Position numbers and translations under genes: made by a program
In this document: in pieces, positions 23,150 to 34,367 of the stretch
How the letters are laid out: the number at the start of each line of letters is the position of its first letter
How positions within the stretch are numbered: position 1 is the first letter of the stretch
Source of the DNA: Mycoplasma ovis str. Michigan
GTDB taxonomy: Bacteria; Bacillota_I; Bacilli_A; Mycoplasmatales; Mycoplasmoidaceae
DNA length: 64,000 nt
Reading direction: 5' to 3'
NCBI RefSeq assembly: GCF_000508245.1
Contig: NC_023062.1
Span: forward strand, 359,254 to 423,253
Notes under the pieces: generated by a model
Databases searched by the model: none
Told to the model about the DNA's origin: nothing
Seen by the model: the letters and a program-made list of their open reading frames with translations, nothing else

Positions 23150-24277
23150 TAATAATGAAGTTTTTCTCACATCATCCATTGTCACCAATGTTTTAGCATC
23201 TTTTGCTTCTATCTTTTGTTGTTGGTGTCATCTTCAGTTGTCACCTTTGGTCGGAGCTCAATAACTATTAGAGTATTTTCAAGTGCTTTTTAAAACTCTT
23301 TTGACTTTACCTTCTCCAGCCCTAGATGAACATTCTTTGAAATATTTAGTTTTATGTTCAGAATTTCCGTTATCACAATCAAACCCTATTTCTTCTCCAG
23401 AAATTAAAGCAAGTATGGCAATAGCAATTTTCTTCTCTTTTAATTTTTTAACTGTTTCAGCTTCTGGTCAAGCAATATGTTTTAGGTAATTAAATGCAGT
23501 TGCTTCAACGTCTCCGAGTAGTCTAACTTTAGATATCTTAGGATTTTGAAATATTCTTCCAAAATTTCATTTGTGATCTCTTAATTCTTCTTCACTTTTA
23601 TCCAACATTTGCTTTAACTTTGAAAGATCAAATTCAAGATCTACTTTTTCTTGACCCGCTTTCTTTCCAAACTTTTCAGCTCATCAGTGCCAACCATTAT
23701 ATAGTCCAAAAACATCTTCTTCTAGTTCTCTACTCCTGTTTTGTCAAAATTTTTGAATTCCAACAAGATCTGCTTGACTTAAATATTGAGCTGATTTTTG
23801 TATTATAGGTCAATAGCTTTCTAATTCCTTCTTTTCTAACTTTTCTTTTTTAACTTTTTCCATATCTTCAATTTCCTTAAATACCCTTCTAGGTCCAAAT
23901 CAACCTTGCCCAATACTAATCTTTCTCCCTCCTCAAAGATCTTTTTCTGACTGAGAATGCTTATTGCTAGATATCCTCTTATGTGGCCCAGCTCCATCTC
24001 ATCCTCTGATAAAGAGTAAATCCTCCCCTACACCCTCACTTTGTCATTTTCAAGACCCTAGAATTGTGTGATCTAATTCAGATATCTTTCCTCATCCATC
24101 ATTTAAATTACCCCTAACTTCCTGTTTTACTTTTAAAGATTCTTCTCCCTTTAAATATGAAATTTCTTCTTCTGAATCAATTGAAACACCTTGACCATTA
24201 ACTCCAAATCAACCACCAATGCCCCCCCCGAAGCCACTAACTGTAGCTAACTCTAGAAGAATCTTTTTCCAAAGCAT
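22895..24277 (-). CDS. Trp-rich anchored paralog family, copy 5, tract in frame
   Basis: ATG CTT TGG opens MLWKKILLELATVSGFGGGI with a G8 tract at 24222-24229, in frame. The 460-aa product is complete, with SEGVGEDLLFIRGW, GPHKRISSNKHSQSEK, GWFGPRRV, ELEEDVFGLYNGW, PWFGDIVTDKRLCLIE and FWTKCSNYGI. It is the open counterpart of copy 2: it keeps the Lys codon that is TAG there. Its 5' end lies in the 257-bp inverted repeat and its 3' end in the 540-bp direct repeat. Exported or surface protein of unknown function. Confidence 0.78.
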
Positions 24278-24399
24278 TTTTAATTTGTTTTTTTAAATAA
24301 TTTTTAAAGATTAATTGTTTTTTAAGCAATAATGTGAAAAAAACTGTTATTGGAAATTGGAGCTATAACAGGATTTGGGGGGGGCATAGGAGGATGAAT
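24143..24399. repeat. 257-bp perfect inverted repeat, right arm
   Basis: It contains the 5' ends of divergent copies 5 (minus) and 6 (plus), their shared gap and both G8 tracts. It is the reverse complement of 13350-13606. The coding heads lie inside the repeat and the bodies outside, so crossing over would invert 10.5 kb while leaving every reading frame joined. Confidence 0.75.
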
Positions 24400-25689
24400 G
24401 GGTTCTTCCAATACAGGGTTTGACATTAATTCCGAGGATGAGTTTCATTTTTTCAGAGAGAGTTCATCCGATTTAACTAAAAAAACAAAATTTAGTAATT
24501 CGTTCGAGTCTAATGTTGGATTGGTCTCTCTTTTGAATAGTACGGTTTTCAAGTCTTGAAGATTTAAGAGTGAAGGAGTTAGTGAAGATTTGTTGTTCGT
24601 GAAAGGTTGAGAGTGGGCGGGACCACATAAAGTAATAAATAGTGAATCTCACTCCCAGAGCTCGAGAGAGCTCTTTGGAAGTAGGAGAATAAGTAACAGT
24701 ATGGGTTGATTTGGCCCCAGAATTGCAAGTAGAATTACCCAAGAAATATACGGAGAGAAGGAAAAAGACATAATAAAAACTTCTGAGATTTACTAAGAGA
24801 TTCGGGGAAATATATAAGTAAAGAAGAATTGAAAGGATTATCTAATTTTTGAGGCAAAAGAAGTATTGAATTGGAGGAAGATGTGTTGAGCTTATATCAA
24901 CCTAGAAGTTGATGGATTAAAGTTATGGGCGAAGACAAGGAGAAGCAAAGAGTTGCTCTTGATTTGGACTTAACGGGAATAAAAGATATGCTTAACCAAA
25001 CAGAAGAACAACTAAAGAAACAAAAGTGAACTTACGGAGAATGAGTTAATGGTTCTTGAATAAAAACAATTCGTCTTTTGGGGAATTTAGAAGAAGTTGC
25101 CTTCAACTATTTAAAGAGAATGATTTGACCCGAAGAGGCGAAAAACCAAAAACTAAAAGAAAAGGACATTGCAACCATTATCAAAAGATTAATGAGTGGA
25201 GAAAAAATTGGATTCGATTGTAGCTCGTCAACTGATCAAGAACTTAGTAAATATTTTGAAGAATGCAAGAAAAAACCAGAAGGAATTGAAGTTAAAGCAG
25301 TTCTGAAATCTGTTTGAAGTAATTCCGGATATTATGTTCCAACGCGAGGAAAAGGCGCTGGTTGAAAAGCTCAAACCTTAGCTACTTATCCAGATTGAAA
25401 GAAACTAAATAACATGGATGAAATCGAGAAAACAAAAGTTATTGAAGAGGAATGTGAGCAAAGTAGCTGAGCATTTTGGGATACTTCCATAAAAATAAGA
25501 CAAGAATTATGTAAAAGGTTAGTTATTCCTTGATTTGGAGATATTGTCGAAGATAAAAGATTATGTTTAGTGGAAGTTAAGGATTTTAATTATCTTCTTC
25601 AATCACAAACTTATTTCAAAATATTTGATTTTCCGACTTGACACAATAAAAATGCCTTCTGAACCAAATGCTCTAACTATGGAATTTAA
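24332..25689 (+). pseudogene. Trp-rich paralog family, copy 6, single frameshift
   Basis: ATG TGA AAA gives MWKKLLLEIGAITGFGGGIGGW, with a G8 tract at 24377-24384 in frame. The sequence follows copy 1 closely until about 24778, where one base is missing relative to copy 1 in the ATAATAAAAAC stretch, and the frame ends at TAA 24794-24796 (154 aa). The remaining 890 bp stay open in the shifted frame with all family motifs to FWTKCSNYGI and TAA at 25689. Total length is two more than a multiple of three, consistent with one deletion. A sequencing error is possible but copy 1 shows the intact version. Confidence 0.65.
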
Positions 25690-25764
25690 AAAATCAACTG
25701 TTTGCTTATCTAATCCAAAAACTGATTTTTAGAAATTAAATAAAGCAGAAAAATTATTCTGGGA

Positions 25765-26373
25765 TTAAAAATAAGCCTTTGGATTAAAATTATCCATTCA
25801 CTTTAAATTGTTTTTTTCATCAAATAAAATTGAACATTCCTTTCATCTTCAATTAACTTGACAAGAAGAATCTTCCAATTTAAAACTCATGACGTTTGTG
25901 CTATCCCCTGAAGAAGTTGCAGTAACATTTACCTCGCCACCAGTATTGATTGTTTTAGGTGATATCTTGCTTGTTTGGCAAGTTAATGATTGATAATCTG
26001 TCGTACTGAAAGTCCTGTCCTTAATGGAAGGCACTTGTAGATAAACCTTGTTGGAATCAAGGCGTAACTTTCAATTAGTTCAATGATTTTCTTTATTGGA
26101 TTCCTTCGTTCCTCCTCAAGATAAACTACTACCGTTTCCATCGACAACATAAAATGCAATACTATCCTTGGCATTATTAGTATCTCATTTTCCTCCTGCT
26201 TTAGCTGTTAAGTGAATTTTATAATGCCTACCATGTTCATTACAATCTAGAATTGGTTCTGTCACACTGATCTTATGCATATCAATAATTTCATAAAAAT
26301 CACTCAAACTCTTGAAATAAAAAATAGAAGGAATTGCAAAGGAGATACAAACGTGACGGGAAATAAAGTTCAA
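25765..26373 (-). CDS. anchored hypothetical protein, about 202 aa
   Basis: The frame opens after a TAG and has no ATG; TTG at 26373 is the best start and gives a hydrophobic N-terminus (ISRHVCISFAIPSIFYF). The rest is Ser/Thr/Asn-rich with conserved-looking Cys (LDCNEHG, LTCQTSK, DSSCQVN) and reads through three TGA codons near 25830 to TAA at 25765. Beta-rich composition suggests a small extracellular domain. Family not recognised. The start codon is uncertain. Confidence 0.55.
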
Positions 26374-26552
26374 GAAGAAAACGTTTTTTTGACACTAACA
26401 GATAATGATTACAAACTTGAATACAATCCAACAAAAAGTAATAGAAGTTAATTTTTAAAGATAGAAATTTTTCCGTATTTGTTACTTTAGGTTTAGGAAG
26501 AAAAATTACTTAAATTATTTTTTCAGTTGTTTGAAACTAATAACCTAATTTT

Positions 26553-27860
26553 TTAAGACTTACTTTTTCAATCCATAGAACTTAATCAAGTATTTATTCC
26601 TTTAGATTGCAAGAATTTTTGTACTTGTTGTTTGTAAGAACTTTTTTGAAGAGGAGCTCCCAATATTAAGTCATATTGAGGAGTCTTGAAGTTACCTTCA
26701 ACTACTAATTCTTTTGATCTAAGGGGAATAGACATAGAATTTTTTGCTTTGACTCCCTGCTCTCCTATACTTTTAACTGCCACTAAGTTCCCACTTCCAT
26801 CTATAACCATCGAACCAGAAGATCCCTTGCCCAATGGAGTTCCCTCTAAGAGATAAAAGTGTCCCATTCTATTTAACTCTTCTCCTCCCCAATTTAATTT
26901 CAAATTTGCAAATCTTTTGGATGCCACATGTCCCTTTAATTTCGATTCTTTAGATGAATATCGGTTTTCTAGATCTCTTGATAGTCTATCTGCTCTCAAT
27001 TTAGATTCATTTCAATTGTTGGAGTATTTAAAAATATCATCTTTGTACCCAGGATAACCAAGACTGTAAAAGTTGTCATTATTTTTACTTATTGTTTTTG
27101 TATCTAAAGGATCACCAAAGATATTTATCATATTTTTTGAATTAGTTGTATATTTATTGGCAAAATTTCTAGTAATCTCTTTTGCAGATTTCTCATTCTT
27201 AAATTCAATCTCTATTACTGCAAAATCTTTGTAGTTATTCTTTTTAATCTCTCAATTGACGTTTTTATCAAATAAGTCTGTAGCTACTCAAAATAATCTA
27301 TAGTTTTTTATCTTGTTTTGACTAATAGCACCTCAATTCGATTTCAAAGATCTTCCGCTTGATTGTTTTGAAAGATTTAGATCAAATATTCCATAATTTT
27401 TCGCAAAATGACAACTTGCAGTAGTACTTAAAGGATATTGAGAAGCTAACTTAGTAAGTTGAGTGTTTTTGGATCTACTTTTATTAGATATTGGTAATTT
27501 CTGTTCATAAGGATTAGAGTCAAATAGTCATTTTCTTACAACATGTGCATTGGTTGCGATATATCAAGTAGTAGGGTACTTACCTTCTTCTGGAAGTTGA
27601 TAGTCTAATATTCAGCCAGTTCCACTATCACAAGAGGAAAAAATCTTAAATGTGTAATCATTTAACTTTTTGAAAGCAGAATTTGCCTCTTGTTTAATGC
27701 TTATTTTTTCTGAATTTTTTTTAGTAAGCTGCTTGTTCTTAAGAGAAACTAATTTTTTCGGGAGGGGCGTTAATTGACTATTAGTAGTTAATCTATGAAG
27801 TCCAAAAGAGAATCCAGATAAAGCCGGAACAGAAACAACGCCCCATTTTCAAATTGCTAT
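26553..27860 (-). CDS. trypsin-like serine protease, DUF31 family, copy a
   Basis: The 435-aa product has the fold marks of the mycoplasma DUF31 putative peptidases: His in WYIATNAHVV near residue 95, Asp in KDFAVIEIEF, and Ser in LGKGSSGSM, the expected catalytic triad of a chymotrypsin-like protease. An N-terminal hydrophobic segment (KWGVVSVPALSGFSFG) implies membrane anchoring with the protease outside. The codon matching the ATG of the paralog at 54196 is ATA here, directly after the stop of gene 27867-29315 in the same frame. Translation may use ATA, be coupled to the upstream gene, or be lost. DUF31 proteins include immunoglobulin-cleaving proteases in other mycoplasmas; that activity is only inferred here. 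Confidence 0.75.
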
Positions 27861-27866
27861 AGGACT

Positions 27867-29315
27867 TTAGTTTATCTTAAGATTTTCAGAATTATGTTTT
27901 CAACCCATAGAACTTAATCAAGTTTTCTTTCCATATTTTTCTACTTGTTCCTTATAAGAAGTTTTTTGACCTTCTGCTCCTAATATCAAATCATATTTAG
28001 GAGTCTTAAAATCTCCTTCTACTTCTAGATTTCCAGATCTAATAGGCAATATCATTGAGTATTTTGCTTTTTCTCCAACTTCCCCTCTACTCTTAAGTCC
28101 TATTAAATTTCCTTCTCCATCAACAGTCATTGATCCGGAAGCACCTTTACCTAATGGAAATCCCTCTAAAAGATAGAAATGTCCCATTCTGCTATATTTC
28201 TTTCCTCCTCAATCAAGTTCTGATGCGTTAAATGATTTTGCAGAAACATGTCCCATTAATCTTTTGTCTTGATTTACTGTTGCGCTCTTTCTAGGATCTT
28301 CGGCTAATTTTTCTCCTGCTAAAGTTTCTGGATTTCAGGTTTTGGAATAACTAAACTTGTCGTTTTCTTTTGTTGGATATCCCAAACTGTAGAAGTTTTC
28401 ATTGTTATCTTTTAATCTTTCTTTACTAATAGGACTTCCAAATAAATTAATTGAATTTTTTGAATTTTCTCCACCATATTTGGTGGCAAAATCTCTAGTC
28501 ATTTCCCTAGCAACTTTCTCGTTTTGAAATTCAATTTCTATTACTGCAAAGTCTTTGAAATTATTGTTACCTATTCCCAAACTTTGATTTTCATCAAAAA
28601 TATTCAACGCTGTTCAAAACAATTTAGGTTTTTTGATCTTTCTCTGATAAATAGCTCCTATATCAGACTTCATATTTTGTCCACTAGATTGTTTTGATAA
28701 GTTCATATCAAAAGCTCCATAATTTCTCTTGTAATAACAATTATTACCAGAATACAGGGAATAATACTTAGATGAATAATGTGTGTAATAATCCTGATAT
28801 CTTTGTCTATATTCACTTAATTTTTCTGGAAGAACTTGGTTATATGGGTTAGACTGATCAAAATATCATTGTCTAATTACATGGGCATTTGTGGCTATGT
28901 ATCAAACTAAGGGATATTTATCTTTTTGATCAGGAATTTGGTAGTCTAGTATTCAACCAGTACCAGTATTACAGTTTGAGAACAACTTGAATGTGTAATC
29001 ATCAAGTTTTTCAAATACTGATTCAGCTTGTTTTTTAATTTCTTCTTGAGTTAGTTGCTTTGTCTTGGGGGGGGCTATTGATTGAACTGAATTTTCTAAA
29101 TCAGTTGTTTGTGATACAGGTATGGTTGAACTTTCTTGTGATTGTTTTTCGTCTTCGAAAACTGATACATCTTTAGTGGATTCAGCTGTGGAGACGCTTG
29201 ATTGATTTGATGAGTTTAAACTTAATGATTTAAAAGGATTAACAAGTGCTTTAGTTGACACTAAAGCTCCGGATAGAATAGAGGCTAAAACAAACCCTCA
29301 CTTTAAGGCTAACAA
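27867..29315 (-). CDS. trypsin-like serine protease, DUF31 family, copy b, with C8 tract
   Basis: TTG at 29315 aligns with the ATG of the 54196 copy and gives LALKWGFVLASILSGALV, an anchor, then a Ser-rich linker of about 80 residues. The linker contains a C8 run in coding sense (G8 on plus, 29067-29074) encoding Pro-Pro, in frame. The protease domain carries His in WYIATNAHVI, Asp in KDFAVIEIEF and Ser in LGKGASGSM. Length is 482 aa. Six bases separate its stop from the ATA of copy a, so the two are probably one transcript. A tract change would remove the whole protease domain. Confidence 0.78.
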
Positions 29316-29408
29316 GGGAAAAGTTACTTTATTTAAAGATTATTTAAAAATCTTTTAAATGATCTTTTATTCATTTTTAATTTTTTGATTTAAACGCCAA
29401 TAGATTCA

Positions 29409-29621
29409 TTATTTCAAAAGTTCTGGGAAGTTTCAAGGAGATGGTCTAGTTACATTTTCAGATTTCTTGAATGTAGATGACGAGGAATTATTGTGAACAT
29501 CTGATTTATTTATTTCTTTCACATTAACAGATGGAATGGATCTATCAATTGTATTAGTGGCTACACAAATACCTCCTGCTCCAGTAATCATCATTGGTAA
29601 AAAATATTTAATATGCAACAA
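29409..29621 (-). CDS. small anchored protein, 70 aa
   Basis: ATG at 29621 gives LHIKYFLPMMITGAGGICVA, a signal-like segment followed by a Ser/Asn-rich tail (HNNSSSSTF) and, through one TGA-Trp, WNFPELLK before TAA. It could be a short surface peptide or the surviving head of a longer protein such as its DUF31 neighbours. Ten bases separate it from the stop of the gene at 29631, so co-transcription is likely. Confidence 0.5.
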
Positions 29622-29630
29622 TGTGAAAGA

Positions 29631-30491
29631 TTAATCAGCCTTTACTAATTCAACTTTTGGAATAAATTCTCCCCAATTAATCCTATTTCCCATTCCATCT
29701 TCTATTCCATGTAACGTTATTCTTAAATCTTTATTTCTTCCAAATAAAACAGATTTAATATTCCCCAAATTAAAATGATGTCCTAATTTTGTTTTGTCTG
29801 AGGCAATTGCTATCTCTATTTTTGCGTTTGGCTTATCACTTTTGCTGAAGAAACTAACTTTTTCAGGATAAAAAATTTGGGTTCCTTTACAGCCTGATGT
29901 AACTATCTTTTGTCTAAGTTTCTTTTGATCTATAAGGGAAAGAATACCTAAAGGCCCCTCTGCCTTTTTTTGCTTAACATAACCTATCTTTTGAGCACCT
30001 GTCTCACTTAATAATTTCTTTCATTGTTCAGTTCATCCATTGCATCAATAATTTGGATCTTCATCCTTCAACAATGAACTACTTCCGGTATTTCACACTT
30101 GACTATTCACTGTTTGAAAAATTTTGTCTGTCTTGCTTCATTGGAAATATCTTTTTCCTCTAAATAAAACAGCACCATTTTCTCCTTCGACAATCATGAC
30201 TACCTTGTCATCATCAGCAAAATTTACTTTAGAGTTATTAAACTCACCGACTCTAGCAGGTCCAAAAATTGAACCTGAGGCAGATGCTCTATAAGCTCCC
30301 TCTGATTCAATAAAAATACCCTCTCCTTCTTGTTCTTTACCTATTAACTGGATTCACTTTTTACCTTGTGAATTGGAAACTTTCATTTTCACAGTACTGT
30401 CAGTAGCAAGCAATTCTGGGATAATAAAACTTCCCCCGCCAAAGAGGCTACCTCCCCCGAATAGCAAGGAAAACAACTTGCCACCAGTCAT
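29631..30491 (-). CDS. anchored hypothetical protein, 286 aa
   Basis: ATG at 30491 gives MTGGKLFSLLFGGGSLFGGG, with two Gly-rich runs encoded by broken G tracts (GGGGGAGG and GGCGGGGG), not a pure G8. The remainder looks like a beta-rich domain with Trp and Lys (WIQLIGKEQEGEGIFIESEG, VLFRGKRYFQW, NYWCNGWTEQW) and ends FIPKVELVKAD. Complete frame with TGA-Trp. No known family; an exported surface protein is inferred from the N-terminus and position. Confidence 0.65.
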
Positions 30492-30529
30492 GAAATACTA
30501 TTTTATTCTTGACTTATTAAAAAGAAATT

Positions 30530-31522
30530 TTACTTTAGTTTACATGCTGGATCTTCAACAGTATATAAGTCACAAATGGAATTCAGAAACTTTCCTTCAT
30601 AATTCTTAACTGTACTAATATTCTTTTTCAACAACTCTATTACCTGATTTATTGATTTAATTTCTTTGGTTAATGTTTTTATTTGTCCGAAGAGTTGTTG
30701 AATGTTTAAAGAAATGCTCTTCATTTCTTGTTGAAGAGCAATTTCTTTGGCAGAAAATGCAGATAATAAAAGATCAACAGAAGCACTTAAAGTTGCTTGA
30801 TAATTTTTCATCTTAGAAACTGTCTCCTGAAGTGCTTTTGCCATAATATTTGCTTCTTCTATTTCCCTATTAGTCTTTTCGAGAGACTCCTGAACTTCCT
30901 TTAAAGCTTCTTTAGCTTTTTGACTGCCAGTCCCTTCACTAGTGCCCCCCCCAGTGGCAGGCGCAGATCTTTTAGCTCTTGAAGGTGTTGTTGTGCAACC
31001 ACTTCCTTCCCCATTCTCGTTTTTTAAAGCACAAATAACTTTTTGAAAACCCTCCTGTCAAGACTTTAAGCCTTTTGTTAAGCTAACTAAGCTTTTTTCA
31101 GCTAAAGTTAGGGACTCTTTAGCTTTTTCGAACTGCAACTTTTTAATTGTTTCTTTTCCCTTATCTTCTATTACCTTCTCTAACTCCTTGAATTTTTCTT
31201 GAGCTTCTTTATACTTGGATTCCAGCTCTCCCTCCGCCTTAAACAGCTTGGTAAAGGCTTCCAAAATCTTACGAAAATTAATTCCTTTAATTTTGTGTAA
31301 TCAATCTAGGGCGGAACTATATTTATTTTTTGATTCTGTTAAGGTCTTGCTGACTTCTTTTTCTTTACTGATTAATACAGACAGATCAAAATCGGAATTA
31401 AAAACATCTTTCTCAAAAATTGGTCTAATAGTTCCTGATATTATTTGGGAAACTATTCCTCCAACGCTACCTAGTGTTAAAAACCCTAAAGCTAAACTAG
31501 TTAGCTTAGAGAGAGTAAACAT
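30530..31522 (-). CDS. anchored coiled-coil paralog (SKLTSLALGF family), copy 3, tract in frame
   Basis: ATG at 31522 gives MFTLSKLTSLALGFLTLGSVG, the membrane segment shared by all three tandem copies. Two coiled-coil halves are joined by a Ser/Lys/Arg linker: ICALKNENG, then PSRAKRSAPATGGGTSEG, in which the Gly run is a G8 tract (30955-30962) in frame. The second half ends with the conserved ELLKKNISTVKNYEGKFLN and IC.LYTVE. The 330-aa product is the only fully open member of the trio. It is probably a surface rod protein whose distal half depends on the tract. Confidence 0.75.
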
Positions 31523-31692
31523 TTGTTCTTACTTGCTCAATAAGCTAAGTTATTTTCGCAACACAAATCATTTAATAGTTTTTATCAGTAAAACAAATAG
31601 ATTTAAAAACTAATAGTTCTGACCATTAAAGAAACAATATATTAGATTAGTTAAAGTTTCAAAAATCAAGTCCTATCTAGGAGTTGAAAGCT

Positions 31693-32677
31693 TTATTTTG
31701 TTCCGCATTCTTTATTCTCGAAAGTATACAAACTACAAATAGCATTAAGAAACTTTCCTTCATAGTTCTTAACTGTACTAATATTCTTCTTCAATAACTC
31801 TATTTCTTGATGTATTGTTTGAATTTCTTTAGTTAATTTTTGGATTTGTTCAACAAGTTGTTTAATTTTTGAAGAAATATCTTTAATTGCTCGTTGAATC
31901 GAAGATTCTTGAGTAGAAAGTGCAGATAGCAAAAGATCAGAGGAGGCGCTTAAAGCTTCTTGATAAGTTTTCATCTTTGTAACTTTCTCTTGAATCTTTG
32001 CTGTGGCATTTTGTATTTCTGAAATTTGGTGATCTGTTCCCTCTAGAGCTTTTTTAACTTCTTCTAAGGATTGCTTGGCTTGTTCGCCCCCCCCGCGGCT
32101 GTTGTATCAGAAGATGTAGATCTTCTAGCTCTTCTTGAGGAGCTGGATGAGCAACCATTTTCTTCTTTTCCCTCATTATTTAAGGCACAAATGATTTTTT
32201 GAAACCTTTCCGCCAAGACTTTAATCCTTCACTTAAGCTAGTAAGTGCCTTTGAGGCAATATTTAAAGATGCTTTTGTTTTATCGGCTTGTAACTTTTTC
32301 ATTGTTTCTTCACCTTTTTGATTCAATACCTTTTCTAGATCCTTTAACTTTTTTTGCGCTTCTTTATACTGTGACTCCAAACTTACTTCCGCATTAAATA
32401 ATTTGTCAAATGCCCCCAAAATCTTGTGAAATTTAATTCCCTTCAGTTTGTTGAGTCAGTTTAAAACAGAACTATATTTGTTTTTTGAGTTAGTTAATTG
32501 CTGACTAATTTGTGTTTCTGTAGTTATAAGTTCAGACAAATCAACATCTGATTTAGAAATATCTTTTTTAAGAATTGGATTAATAGTTCCCAAAACTGTT
32601 TGGGAAACTATTCCTCCAACGCTACCTAGTGTTAAAAACCCTAAGGCTAAACTAGTAAGTTTGGAAAGAGTAAACAT
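31693..32677 (-). pseudogene. anchored coiled-coil paralog, copy 2, two frameshifts
   Basis: It starts like its neighbours (MFTLSKLTSLALGFLTLGSVG). In the first half GFKK is followed by a run of six A where the copy at 34136 has seven, so the frame ends at SFVP and TAA near 32180. A second shift lies at the G8 tract 32087-32094: nine G would be needed to join the linker SSSSSRRARRSTSS to the frame EQAKQSLEEV and the conserved C-terminus KKNISTVKNYEGKFLN. Both runs are one base short, so the gene needs two insertions. A decayed or doubly switched-off copy. Confidence 0.65.
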
Positions 32678-32796
32678 TATTTTTCTAGATAAATTGGAAT
32701 TATTGGAATTAAATACTTAATGGTAAACAATACTTCAAAATTCATAATTCTGAAATTAATTAAATTAAAGAAATATATAAGTAATGTTTAACTAAC

Positions 32797-33096
32797 GTGT
32801 TATTTGACACAGAAGGATACTTTTTTTCTATTTCTGGTGGTTGAAAAAAAGTATTAAAAACAGGACCTTATAAACAGACTGTAGCAAATAGAGAAGTGAG
32901 ATTAAGAACTAATAGAGAAGACTGAAAAGATAAAGATTTATATATTCGAAAAGCTAAGAAAATTCATCGATGAGAGAAGGTAGATTGAGAAAGAATTCGA
33001 AGATATTGATCATGACGTTGAGATTGTTTCAAGGGATTATTTAGAAAAATTTCTAATTTTTTTTCTCCTAAGCCAATAGATATACCTTTACATTAA
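32797..33096 (+). CDS. basic Trp-rich hypothetical protein, 99 aa
   Basis: GTG at 32797 starts a 99-codon frame that is open only when TGA is read as Trp (nine such codons). The protein is strongly basic and Trp-rich (KIHRWEKVDWERIRRYWSWR), with a Phe-rich N-terminus and ending PIDIPLH. It lies on the plus strand between two minus-strand coiled-coil copies. It could be an intact small protein or a fragment of an older gene. No family is recognised. Confidence 0.45.
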
Positions 33097-33138
33097 TTTT
33101 TCTTAGACAAATCTTCAAAAACAAGTTTTATATCGAAA

Positions 33139-34136
33139 TTAAGAATTTTGTTTTAGATTACACTCCTGTTTTTCAACTGTATATAAGTTGCAAATGGCAT
33201 TAAGAAACTTTCCTTCATAGTTCTTAACTGTACTAATATTCTTCTTCAATAACTCTATTTCTTGATGTATTGTTTTAATTTCACTTGTTAAAGATTTGAT
33301 TTGATTAGAGAATTGTGTAATTTTGGACGAAATTTCCTTAATGGATTGTTGAATGGAAGATTCTTTAGCAGAAAGTCCAGTTAATACAAAATTAGAAACA
33401 TTACTTAAAGCTTCTTGATAAGTCTTCATATTGGTAACTCTCTTTTTAAGTTCTTCTGCCATAGTATTAGCTGTTTCTATTTGTTGACTGGTTTCTTCTA
33501 GAGATTTTTGAACTTCTTTTAAAGCTTCTTTAGCTTTTTCTCCATTCATTTCACCATCGGCGCCCCCCCCGGCGCAGATCTTCTAGTTCTAGAGGATGAA
33601 GATGTAGATGTACAATCACTTTCTTCTTCCTTACCATTTAAAGCACAAATAATTTTTTTAAAACCATCATTTCATTCCTTTAAGCCTTTTTGCAAACTAG
33701 ATAAACTCGCTTCAGCAAAACTTAGAGATTTTTGGGCTTTTTCGTAATGTAACTTTTTTTGCAACTCCTCGCCTTTTTGTTTCAAAACTTTTTCTAATTC
33801 TTCTAATTGCTGTTTCGCGGCTTTATACTGCGATTCCAAATTTTCCTCTGTCTTAAATAGTTTGGTAAAGGCTTCCAAAATCTTATGAAACTTAATTCCC
33901 TTAAGTTTGTTTAGTCAGTTTAAGGCGTTAGTATATTTATTTTTTGAATCAGTTAATGTTTTGCTGATTGCTTGTTCTGAGGAAATTAAAGCAGACAAAT
34001 CAACATCTGATTTAGAAATATCTTTTTCAAGAATTGGATTAATAGTTCCCAAAACTGTTTGGGAAACTATTCCTCCAACACTACCTAGTGTTAAAAACCC
34101 CAAAGCTAAACTAGTAAGTTTGGAAAGAGTAAACAT
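33139..34136 (-). pseudogene. anchored coiled-coil paralog, copy 1, switched off by G8 tract
   Basis: ATG at 34136 gives MFTLSKLTSLALGFLTLGSVG and a first coiled-coil half open through IICALNGKEEES and SSSSRTRRSAPGG. At the G8 tract 33563-33570 the frame runs out after about 20 codons. With nine G it would read GGGADGEMNGEKAKEAL and continue through the second half to KKNISTVKNYEGKFLN and TAA at 33139. No other lesion is visible, so this is most likely a phase-off gene rather than a true pseudogene. It would encode about 332 aa when on. Confidence 0.72.
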
Positions 34137-34367
34137 TAATTTTGGACTGGGAAATAATCTAAGTTATTTCCACAACAAAATTAATTTAATTACTAATTTT
34201 TAGCAGTAGGGGGATTTAAAGATTCATAGTTTGACAATTAGAAAAACAATGTATCAGACTAACTAAAGATTTCAAAACACAATGTCCTTTAGGTTCATGA
34301 GTAGAACAAAAAGCTCAAGCTTTAGTTTTTACTACAAGAGAGGTTCTTTTACTTAAAAAATAAAGTG

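Noticed and set aside
12059..25689. CRISPR array or insertion sequence explaining the repeats
   Set aside because: Repeats are paralogous genes with long identical blocks, not short spaced repeats; no transposase or terminal repeats are seen.
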